A stretch of 21,589 bases of DNA from Stenocarpella maydis (lineage: Eukaryota > Ascomycota > Sordariomycetes > Diaporthales > Diaporthaceae). The position numbers were made by a program, and so were the translations under genes. The notes under the pieces were generated by a model. It ran no database searches. It saw nothing but the letters and a program-made list of their open reading frames with translations, and was not told the origin of the DNA. Every line of letters begins with the position of its first letter. Positions within the stretch are counted from its first letter, which is position 1. Positions 10,835-19,469 of the stretch are shown here, piece by piece. The stretch is taken from contig NQMI01000261.1 of assembly GCA_002270565.1 (NCBI GenBank), positions 3,811 to 25,399 on the forward strand. Reading direction: 5' to 3'.

Positions 10835-11893
10835 TTATGACTATGACTGGAGATCCGTGGGCTTGTACTTGAACTTCCTGGGCATACATCTAGTGATCTT
10901 GCCTATGGTATCCGCGCGAGTTTCCTTATATCCTATTTTAGTGGCTGCCTTAGTGTACTTGCCTAGTGAGAGCTCTGAAGGAGGTATATTTGGAGGCTTG
11001 TTAATTAGATTAGGATGCGTATTGGTAATATAGTTGTAACTGCTCTTAGAAATGTTTAGTATCTTGAAATTGTAAAGGTAATCCTTAATATAGTAGATAT
11101 AATTAGTATAAGCATTATCTTGAAATCCTTGGAGTGATTGGTACTTAAAGAAAGGGATTATAATAGGGATAATGCCTTAGAGAGTTATTTAGTTGCAGTT
11201 GGCCCCTATCTGCTGTATGTAATAGTTGCACGGGTTTATGTTATAACGACCAAAGAAGGCAATAAGGAGAGCCAGGCCCTAATGAAGGTTATTCCCCTAG
11301 TATAATTAAGATATGTACTTCTTATAAGGGCTATCATTTGTATGCTTAATAAAAATATTGTTTGAACCTCCTTTAATTAGAGTGCTAAGGCGAGATTATA
11401 GGTATTTGTAAGCCTTTAGGGCTTTTAGGAAGGGAAAGAATAGTTTAAGTAGCTTAGATTTACGTATTAAGGAGAGGGTCTATAGGATATAAAGACCCTT
11501 ACCTCTGCCCTTAATATTGTATATCTTGATATTTATTGTAAAGGCCTTATAAAGTAGTAATTTATGGACTTGGTTTTATAAGAGGATTGCGTTTGGCTGG
11601 AAGTAAGTATAGATGCCTTCTTTGTGGATAGGAGGAGGATTGTATGTTTTGAAGACCCTGATGATAGGAGGCAATTGCTCCTTACCTTTTCCCTTCTCTT
11701 CTTGGCTTGGTTAAGGAGGAGAAGATATAGTAATGGTGAAGCTTATCTAATTAGAGAGGCTTAATGGTTTGATAATGAGATTAATAATTGATAGTTAATG
11801 ATGCTATTAGGGGGAAGTTGAAGAAAAGGATTAGTAGGGAAAAAGCAACTTTAAATATGAAAAGTTAGAGAGGAGAGCTCTTATTAGAAGCAT
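10835..11893 (-). pseudogene. ORF B: unrecognised decayed ORF of about 350 codons
   Basis: Reading the minus strand from the ATG at 11893-11891, one frame continues to TAA at 10837-10835 with no frame break. It carries about 14 internal TAA/TAG codons at likely Gln/Trp positions, including a TAG at 10843-10841. The N-terminus is Ser/Ile-rich, then Lys/Glu-rich (EEKGKGKEQLPP). The body is rich in Tyr, Lys, Ile and Asn (KAFTINIKIYNIKGRGKGL, FKYQSLQGF). The C-terminal 60 or so residues are basic with no stop codons (KITRCMPRKFKYKPTDLQ near 10850-10905). I recognise no family. It is divergent to copy 2 of ORF A, with 314 bp between the two start regions, suggesting one element with two divergent genes or an antisense gene downstream of pol. 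A matching copy beside ORF A copy 1 would lie outside the window. Confidence 0.5.
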
Positions 11894-12207
11894 TTAAAGC
11901 AGTAAAGGTTGCTGTCTAGTAGAAAAGGGAAGGAAGTTAAATGATTTACTAGCTTGAGTGATTTACCTATCTTGAGGCTCCCCTTCTGATAAAAGCCTAC
12001 CTTTCTGCTATAACCTCCAACCTAACTACTTTTTCTATAACCACTATACCTCGGCTGATTTTTGATTAGTGCAGTATAACTTGCATTATTAAGACTTAAA
12101 AGCTGCTGTAATTATTAACCTTTACCCTTAAAACTTGTTACCTCCCCTCTATTACCTAATTTCTCCTTGCCTTAGTACCCTTTCCCCTAATCTGATTGAT
12201 TAGAAAG
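11894..12207. promoter_or_regulatory. Divergent intergenic region between ORF B and ORF A copy 2
   Basis: This 314-bp AT-rich stretch separates the start regions of the minus-strand ORF B and the plus-strand ORF A. If both were genes of one element it would be a shared bidirectional promoter. I see pyrimidine-rich runs (for example TACCTCCCCTC at 12139-12149) but no clear TATA or CCAAT box. The part from 12140 also occurs at the very start of the window. Confidence 0.25.
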
Positions 12208-13683
12208 ATATCTTCCTTAAGCTAGCAAATGATAAAGAAAGGTAAGGGAAAGAAGAAGGGATCCCTATTGATCTAGTTCACGGCTATTAATAGTCTAAAA
12301 GGCTAAGTTAGCCCTATGAATAATCCTGATGCCCCTGTGCCTACTATTAAGTACCTAGACCCTTCTGATGGGGTTGGCCTTAAAGCATGACTTTTAGTAT
12401 TGCCCTTTATTATGAATTTTAATGATATTAACCCTATGTAGTAGCTGAGATTTTCCAACCTATATAATGTTTATAATTAAGGAAACTAGGATCGCGGAGC
12501 TAGTGTAGACTTAATAAAAGACCCGTTTGAAATTAGAATCCTTAATAATGGGTTGGTACTCTCCTAAGCTTTTGATATATCAGACCTTTTGGTGTGATCG
12601 CTGTTCTTTTAGAATTAAAAATGGGGGTATAGTAATTATGTGCAGTAGGTGGTAGATATATATTTTGAGGGTGTTAATCCCTATCCTTAGTTTAGAGACC
12701 CCCCTGGGCAGAAGAACCTGTTTGGCACTTACTATAGTGACTTCCTTATAACCCTTTATAATGCAGAAGGTCTCCTGGCTCAAGAGGCATGCCTGTATAC
12801 TGATTATGTTCTGGGGCTTATTAATTGGTAGCTGATTAATTTTAGTGACCTGGTCTTTATAGTGCTTATAACCTATAATATTAATAGAGAACCCCCTAGA
12901 TTGTAAAGATATCACTTACTAAAGGATAGCTAGAGGTTTATTATTTAAGTTATATATACCCTAGGCTATTAGGTATTAAGTATCTTTAATAGGGATACTA
13001 AATAACTCAGTATAATTAATATTTATCCTGATTGGAGAACTTATAATAGGATATACCCCTATATAAGGGATTGCATTATATACTTCCTTATCCTTGGGCT
13101 ACCTGAAGGATTCTCAAAATAGGTATGTATAGCGATCCAGGTAAAGGTTATGCTATAGCTGGGATCAACTGCCTATGGACTTCTTATGGCTATCTATATT
13201 GCCTTCTTCTTCCAAGAGAATTATGGAAAGAATGGCTAGGAGTTTGGAGACTGGATTAAGATTAGGCTGCTTAAATCTGCCCCTCCTAGCTTACCCGCTG
13301 AGAAAGCCTTGGCTCTTATCTAGAGTTTTACTATCTAATTAGAAATTAATGGATTTAGGTATCTGATTAGAGGCGTCCAGAATACTCTAGTTATTAGCTA
13401 TAATAAGTATAAGAGGCTTATAGTAGGAAAGAATATTATATACTCTTAAGCTGATATCTTTGGGATGAATAAGGAGAAGACTAAGTATTATGCTATACCT
13501 AGTGTGGGATTAGAGTTGGGATAAAATTTGCTGGGCTTTCTTATAGCGAGATTTAATAAGGCTAATCTTTTAAGGCCTACTAATGTCTGGACTTCTAGGT
13601 TGAGCAAAACTCCTATTACCCCTAACAACTTGAAGAACTAGCTACCTATTCTAATATTTAAGATATCTGGTGCGGCTATAAAG
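12140..13683 (+). repeat. Long direct repeat, copy 2 (ends at the N)
   Basis: This is the second copy of 1-1544 at an offset of 12,139, ending with GCGGCTATAAAG at 13683. The next base is N, and from 13685 the sequence no longer resembles the continuation of copy 1 (GATTTAATTATAATA). Differences from copy 1 are almost all C/T or G/A in both directions. The copy continues to the left beyond what can be compared, because copy 1 starts at window base 1. Confidence 0.95.
12208..13683 (+). pseudogene. ORF A, copy 2, truncated at the N
   Basis: Same frame as the first copy and about 492 codons long. The position matching the first ATG (69) reads ATA here, while the second ATG (177) is kept at 12316. 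Stop codons fall at many of the same places as in copy 1, but some differ: the codon at 12829 is TAG where copy 1 keeps CAG at 690. The charged coiled-coil C-terminus seen in copy 1 (about 1990-2165) is missing because the copy stops at 13683. The minus-strand open stretch at 12580-12915 is an antisense shadow of this gene. Confidence 0.6.
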
Positions 13684-13684
13684 N
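13684..13684. other. Ambiguous base (N) at a homology break
   Basis: The only non-ACGT character in the window. It falls exactly where the match between the two long direct repeats stops and sequence of the minus-strand chromovirus begins. It may be a compressed assembly gap, a join between contigs, or an unresolved base at a true insertion boundary. Confidence 0.95.
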
Positions 13685-13980
13685 CCTGAAAGATCAAGAG
13701 TTTATATTCAGAATACGTTATTAGGCGTTAGTTAAGCAATATCATTAACTAACAATAATCACTAGCTGTAAGGCTATCCAATGCTGGGGTTAAATACTTA
13801 GATTGACGACTAAAGAGTCTATTCTATGAAAACTATCTACTATAGTAATAACCATATCCGTATATATGCTCCGACTCTTCAGTGGCTCATCAGCTCGCAC
13901 ATCAAGCCCTCGAGCCCATACGCAAGACTCAACACCTCATCCTACGAGCCGGCTCATATGGCTCGAAATCAAGCGTTACA
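13685..13980 (-). repeat. Candidate 3' LTR of the minus-strand chromovirus
   Basis: On the minus strand the sequence at 13980 begins TGTAACG, a common start for fungal gypsy LTRs. It lies downstream of the decayed pol on the same strand. The first 40 bases contain short palindromes (GAGCCGGCTC at 13946-13955). A TATA-like stretch (GCATATATACGG on the minus strand) is near 13856-13870. The far end of the LTR is not identified: the sequence runs into the N at 13684. The 5' partner LTR would be beyond the right edge of the window, so the call cannot be confirmed here. Confidence 0.5.
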
Positions 13981-14089
13981 AGCCAGACCCTAACCCTAAT
14001 AAGGGTGCGTCACTGATTGGATCAGGCAAGGCACTCTTTTAGGGGTCCGTTCCCCAACCTGCAGGGTTATCTTCTACAGTAATCAGCCG

Positions 14090-14103
14090 CCAATATATAT
14101 AGA
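14090..14103 (+). promoter_or_regulatory. CCAAT/TATA-like promoter of the coiled-coil gene
   Basis: CCAAT at 14090-14094 runs directly into ATATATATAG, about 83-96 bp upstream of the ATG at 14186. An ATTGG (reverse CCAAT) is near 14015, and a CT-rich stretch (CTCCCTCC) follows at about 14119. This block keeps many CG and CA dinucleotides, so it is less RIP-affected than pol. A host-type promoter for the plus-strand gene is plausible from sequence alone. Confidence 0.35.
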
Positions 14104-14185
14104 TTCATAACATTATCTCCCTCCTTACTTCTTTTATCCTCAAAAGTGTTCCATAAGTCATTTTCGCTCGTTAATGCCTTTATTC

Positions 14186-14851
14186 ATGCCTTCCTAATCC
14201 ATCATATCATCCGGAGTCAAGGATTCCCGGATTTCCAAGTCATCCCATCATTCCCAAAAGGTCAAGCAACGTAATTCCTTATTGTTTACCATTCTGCAGA
14301 ACGCTATTACCATACGACCTTATTCTTCTTATAAGGCGCAGGGCATCGAGAGCTGCAAGGTCTCGGAGAAGGCCTCCAGTCGCTACACCAAGTATATCCA
14401 GCAGCAGCGGTTAAGATGCAACATCCTGGAACTAAATAACTCTAAGGACCTTCTACACATCTCAGCTCAGCACCAAAAGCTGGAGGACGAGATTAAGGAG
14501 TTAGAGGAGAAGCTCCTCCATTTACGCAGACAGAAGCATATGTGGCGTAAGCAGATATCCCGGGCCATTCATCAGGGTTTATCAAATTTAAACGAGTTGG
14601 ATCATATAGAAAAGGAAGAGGCCGATACCAAGCAGAGGCAAATCACTAAATAATCCGCTGAGGTAGCTCACCGAAGTTCCACCAAGGAGGCTAGTGGGAT
14701 AGTAGCACAAGAGGCGTGGCTACACTCTAAGGGTGAAGTAGGAGTTTTTAATTAGAGTTCCCTAATAGGTAATAGTACCAGTTGGTCTGAATTTATAGGT
14801 ACTAGTAGTAAGGGTGGTAAAGGAAATGCGCCTGTGGGTAGCTCGTCCTAG
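14186..14851 (+). pseudogene. Coiled-coil protein gene remnant, TE-associated fungal family
   Basis: From the ATG at 14186 one frame runs 221 codons to TAG at 14849-14851. It has only three internal stops: TAA near 14195, TAA at 14651-14653 and a TAG near 14751. Residues 31-155 are clean. The N-terminal part is Ser-rich. A segment at about 14372-14425 (SSRYTKYIQQQRLRCN) resembles the Cys-containing motif SSRC..C.(R)..R.C that I recall from many uncharacterised fungal proteins, with Cys changed to Tyr as RIP would do. A long Glu/Lys/Leu coiled coil follows (KLEDEIKELEEKLLHLRRQK, 14480-14539), then LSNLNELDHIEKEE, and a Gly/Ser-rich tail. It lies antisense to the chromovirus, between its pol and candidate 3' LTR, and converges on pol. 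Its molecular function is unknown. Confidence 0.6.
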
Positions 14852-15237
14852 TGCCTGATTTTATTACTAGAAATGGAACTTATTTAATTATTGTCTGACT
14901 AGTCCTGGGTCCTGGCCGCCTTCAGTCTACTGGTTATACCGTATCGTTCTAACCTTATTTTTCTATAACTAGTATTCGCTGGGGTGCAGGGTGCGGATTA
15001 CTGGTATTTATTTAGGTGGTTTTTGAGCGTAACCAGTATTTGGGTTGTAGTTTGAATAGGATAACTGGTAATGGTGTGATTTTCTTTTGAGGTATTGACT
15101 AGTTGCTGGCTCTTGGTCATTCCTATTGCAACTAGTCCCTTATTGGTTGTTTTCCTTATTTCAGCCATAAAGTCCGGGGTTTGTTGTGTGGTTTCATTAT
15201 GACGTTAGTTCGTTGTGACTCATTATGTATAGGGTTT
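14852..15237. other. Convergent gene-free tail between pol and the coiled-coil gene
   Basis: No frame is convincing. Short ACTGGT/ACCAGT and ACTAGT hexamers recur on both strands about ten times, and a perfect 10-bp inverted repeat lies at 15097-15137. As the 3' flank of two converging genes it probably held their transcript ends. I see no clear polyadenylation signal. Confidence 0.4.
15097..15137. repeat. 10-bp perfect inverted repeat, 21-nt loop
   Basis: GACTAGTTGC at 15097-15106 is matched by GCAACTAGTC at 15128-15137. It could form a hairpin in transcripts of either strand. It lies between two converging decayed genes. No T-run follows, and fungi do not use hairpin terminators, so a termination role is not claimed. 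Confidence 0.7.
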
Positions 15238-18063
15238 TCAGGCTGCATTCCTGGTTTCTAGGACTGTTTCATAGTAGTCCGCATATGGTATTTTGCGAGT
15301 TTGTTGTAACAGTGGGTTAAGTTTTAGGCCGATTCCCATATATTTTCACTAGAGTTATAGCCCTTCCATTTAATAAGGTACTCCATTATCCCTTAATATT
15401 ATTTTAAGTCTATAATATTCTCTACTTTATATTCCTTATTATATTTATTAAGTGTTTTAATTTATATTTTGAGTTTTACATCCTTGGGTGCTGGTTCCAA
15501 GAGTAAAATGTAAAAGACTAAGTGCTATTTCATTCCCCTAGGTAGCAAGAGTTCATAGTTAGTATCCAAAAGTTTTCCTAAAATTTTAAAGGGGCTGATT
15601 TTCTTATAGTCAAGCTTTTCGCTAGATCGCTTAGTTTTAATATTTCAGCAAAGGAGATAGACCTTATCTCCCTCCTTAAGAATTAATCCCTCAATTCTTT
15701 TCTGATTTATATATTTCAACACTCATTCCTATACAAAAGAAAGTTCTGCTTAGATATCCTTCTGGATTTACCTGATTCATATTGCTTTTTATTCCGCTAA
15801 CTCCACTGGGGTGTTATCTGGCAGTAATTCATAATATGCCTGAGGTTTATATCCGTAGAGTGTAAAGAAAGGTGACTGCTTAGTTGTACTAGTAGTTATG
15901 CTATTATAGGCAAACTGTGCCAGCGGTAGCAGTTCAACCCAATTATCCTGTAATTGGTTGATATAGTATCAGAGGTATTGTTCCACAATCTGGTTGATTC
16001 GCTCTATTTATCTATCTATTTATGGATATGCCATTATTGAGAGTTTATGCTTTGCTCTGAGTTGCTTCATTAGTAATTTCCAGAAGTTTAATATAAAGAG
16101 CTTATCTCTATCTAAGATAATTTCATATAGCATTCCGTGATTGCTCACAATAATTCGCAAGAACATATAGGCAAGTTCTTCTATAGTGCTGGCTTCCTTA
16201 TATGGTATAAAGTATATATACTTACTCAGTCTACAAACCACTACTAGAATACTGTCGTAACATACTCCAGTTAAGGGTTCTCATAAGAGAGGTAATTTAA
16301 TGATGAAATCTAGGCTAATGGAGGACCATACAGCCGTGGGTATTAATAGGGGTTTCAATAGTTCATACGGTTTATGCCTAGAGGCCTTATTCTTATTGCA
16401 GGAGTCGCATTTACTAATGATATCTTGCACTTTCCTTTTAAGGTTGGGAATCCGATAATTCCGCTAAATCCTTTTAATCATTACTATAATATCTTAGTAG
16501 CTATATGCTGGTGCTTCATATATTTCTGCAATCAACTCATCTTACTCCCTTAGATCGGTAGGGGTTTTTCTGGTTTAGAAGTTAACTCTAATTATAGCGT
16601 TAAGTTCTCAGTTAAGGATAAGACTCCCATCCTCTTAGGTTTTAAACACTATCCATTCCATAGGGGAGTCCTTTTCCTAGTGGTTGGGTCTTCGGCTAAG
16701 TGCATCTGCTCTTGCATTCTTAATCTCATCCACATAGATAACCTTAATATTAAATTATAATAAGAACTCTATATATCTGATTTATGACTTATTAAGAGTT
16801 TTAGTTATTATAAAGGTTGTGAGATTCTTATAATCCGTATAAAGTTTGATCTGCTTCTTGGCTCCTATAAGGTAGTATTACCATTCCTGAAATGCATATA
16901 CTATAGCTATAAATTCCTTATCTAGTGTAGCATAGCGGGTTTCTAGTCTATTGAATTTCTTGCTGAAGTTTATAATAATATATATTCTTCCTTATTTATC
17001 TTTTTAAGTGAGTTCTCCGCCCGCAGCATTATCCAAGGTATCTATATAGATTTCGAATTCTTTTTCTGGGTCTGCTTCCTCAAGTATAGGGTCCCTTATA
17101 ACCTTGTTTTTAAGTATCTGGAAAGCTTGTTATTTAGTATCAGTCCACCTAAAGATATAATCTTTTTTTATAAGGTCTATCAATAGTTTCACGATATCAC
17201 TATACTGTGCGATAAATTATCGATAGAAGTTAGCATATCTGAGGAATGCCCTAACGCCCTTAATGTTTATAGGGGTTAGCTATTCCTCAATTGCTTTAAC
17301 TTTTCCTTCTTACATCTTGATTCTTTCTAGCTCAATCGTGTACCCCAGGTAGTCAACTTTTTATATATGCCAGTTGCACTTTTCCAGTTCCACTAGGAGA
17401 TTAGCGTCCTAAAGTTTTTAGAGAACCCTTTTAATATATCCCTTGTAATCATCGAGGTTTTCTGAGAAAATAAGAATATCATCCAAGTAGGCAATAACAA
17501 AGATATTAAGATATTCGCTTAGGACTTAGTTAATCATTTCCTAAAACGATACAGGTGCATTAGTCAATCCAAAGGGCATAACCGTCATTTCATAATGCCC
17601 ATAGCGTATTCTAAATGCTATCTTCCATTCTTCTCCCTCTTTCATTCAGACAAGGTTATATCCATACTTCAAGTTAAGTGCCGTGAACCATTTTGCTCCT
17701 CTAAGTCAATCCCATAGTTCCTTAATAAGTGGGAGAGGATATCGGTTCTTAATCATAATATCATTCAATTGCTAGTAGTCTATACAGAGTTGTAATTTAC
17801 CATTCTTCTTTAGTACAAAGAGGATTGGGTATCCCACTAGTAATCATAATGGCCTGATGAATCCCTTCTGGAGGTTCTCATCAAGGTATTCCCTAAGTAC
17901 CTTAAGTTGCTCCTCATTAAGTCCGTAGATAGGCTTAAATTAGGGTGTTATTCCGAGTTTCAATAGTATTTCGTAGTCCCATTATGTATATTATAATAAC
18001 ACAGTATCAAGTCTCTGATGAATATGTGCTATAAAATAGCATTCAGTTCAGCGTGTGTTTCGG

Positions 18064-18588
18064 CAGGGTCGCAGTGCGGTGCTCTGAGGCGAATTGGGAC
18101 GATTGACAATGGTCTGGACAACTTTGTATTGAATTAAGTTGGGCTTCTGTAAGCCCTCCTTATATACCCTCCGACCCTGTCTCACCCCTGGGCACGCTGC
18201 GGTAGGCTCTGGTGCAAATTTGCAAATGCCGGAGAATTCGCCCTTCCAACACACCATCTTTGGTTCCAAGCCACCAGCCAACCATAGCCCTGGTAATGCC
18301 CAAATTAAGTACATACAAACTTCAGAAATCAAGCTATCTAATGCACTAAGTTATATACTTTTTGGGTAAGAAATAAGGGTAATGCAGAGGTCTGAATTAA
18401 GGTGCAAATGCAGGCCAAAATAATCGACTCACGGCCACCAAACTCATCTTGCGTCGCGCACGCACTAGGCGTACTCAGCGAAAATCGCCTGACTCGCAAG
18501 AAGTCTAGGGTAACTCCTTACTAGAAGTCTAGGGTAACTCCTTACAAGAAGTCTAGGGTAACTCCTTGCAGGAAGTGCCAACGCCCTG
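18064..18588. mobile_element. Foreign insertion in pol, possibly a small non-autonomous DNA element
   Basis: Between the protease-RT linker ending EFKKVF (about 18605-18630) and the RT start (about 17985), homology to pol is replaced by sequence of different base composition. It is rich in CG and CA (for example GCGTCGCGCACGCACTAGG) and shows little RIP. Possible short terminal inverted repeats are CAGGGTCG at 18064-18071 and CGCCCTG at 18582-18588, the reverse complement of CAGGGCG. I found no convincing target-site duplication, so the ends are approximate. The right end carries three 24-bp tandem repeats, as subterminal arrays of some DNA transposons do. Two overlapping open stretches on opposite strands (18048-18332 minus, 18139-18369 plus) probably reflect few stops in this less mutated DNA. 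The family is not recognised. Confidence 0.5.
18499..18570 (+). repeat. 24-bp tandem repeat, 3 units
   Basis: Units 18499-18522, 18523-18546 and 18547-18570 all read AGAAGTCTAGGGTAACTCCTT followed by ACT, ACA or GCA. They are almost perfect, in contrast to the decayed sequence around the insertion, so they are young or unmutated. A partial start of a fourth unit (GGAAGTG) follows. Confidence 0.95.
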
Positions 18589-19469
18589 CTGAGCGGTTCC
18601 GTTTAACAAAGTCATTCCTAAAACACTTTCTTAAATTCATAGTAGTCTTCTAGTATTTATGCCAGTCTATCAGTCTTATTTTCTTCTCTCTCTTCCTTTA
18701 GGTAGAAGAAGTAACATTATGTTTCCTTTATTGTATATTAACTAGTTATATTGGAGTGGCGATCTCCTGATTGGCTCCAGTCCTTCCGCAAGGTACTCGA
18801 GTAGCCTAATCCTTCTCTGTTTTCCTGGAGTCAGACCTTCTATCCGCTCCTAAAGGTATCCATGGGTCCATTTAAGTATATCGCCTGCTTGCTATCCTTA
18901 GTAATATAACTCCTTCCCTTACTATTAATTGCAACCTTCTTTTAGGGAATGGTATTATCCTAAAAGATCTAGCTAGTGGTCTAATTAATTTAGGGATTAT
19001 TCTTTCTTAGCTAAGGTATTCCTAAGATCAACTAATGATTTGCCGTCTTAGTAATGTTAAATGATAGTAATTTCATGTAATTATAAACCCAAACTGGGAG
19101 AGGATTAGTCTCTATATTAATAATTCCATTGCTATAGGATACTTTAGTTCCATCCACTATATTGAGTTTATAGGGTTCCCTTTTCTTATGCTATGGTAGG
19201 TAGTACTTATTTACTACCTTTGGGGATATAAAGTTCCCTTGTGCTCCGCTATCGATGAGTGCTAAGCACGTGTAGACTCCTAGCCCGACCTAAACCATCA
19301 GGTGGCTATAGTCATTTATTGTTGCGCATAAGTACCTTATAGTATAATTAGTAGCTATCTAAGGCTTTATAGACAGCCCTTCTAGTTTTTTAACTGCTTA
19401 TCCGTTACTAGGACCTTCTTAATGCTCTCAAGATTTTATTTTATAATGTTTCGTGATTTTTATAGGTTA

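Larger units (their letters stand above)
15238..19460 (-). pseudogene. pol: Decayed chromovirus pol (protease, RT, RNase H, integrase, chromodomain)
   Basis: All domains lie in one minus-strand frame. The protease box ALIDSGAQGNF is at about 19222-19256. RT begins near 17990 ([16 protein letters not shown]), has MPFGLTNAP near 17560-17590 and an intact YLDD at 17489-17478. RNase H starts near 17055 (EFEIYIDTLD). The integrase zinc-binding Cys pair (CDSCNKNK) is near 16400-16430. The integrase core has Asp in SLDFIIKLP (about 16300), Asp in DRDKLF (about 16090) and Glu in ERIN (about 16000), with 35 residues between the last two. 16020-16241 is the longest stop-free integrase piece. The chromodomain has YLIKWKGY and ENIWE at about 15310-15350. 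The C-terminus ends near a TGA at 15238 if a small indel after the chromodomain is allowed. Stops are TAG/TAA/TGA at expected Gln/Trp/Arg sites. The frame is kept across the insertion at 18064-18588. Confidence 0.9.

Noticed and set aside
12580..12915. 111-codon minus-strand open frame in ORF A copy 2
   Set aside because: It lies antisense to the ORF A coding frame that is shared by both copies. Plus-strand stops do not interrupt the minus strand, so open antisense stretches are expected by chance.
13988..13999. CCCTAACCCTAA as a true telomere end
   Set aside because: Only two units, with transposon sequence continuing on both sides.
18048..18369. Two overlapping open frames on opposite strands (94 and 76 codons) in the pol insertion
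   Set aside because: They overlap almost fully, have no recognisable motif, and lie in sequence with few RIP-made stops. The minus frame is in register with pol, but its peptide does not resemble a protease-RT linker.
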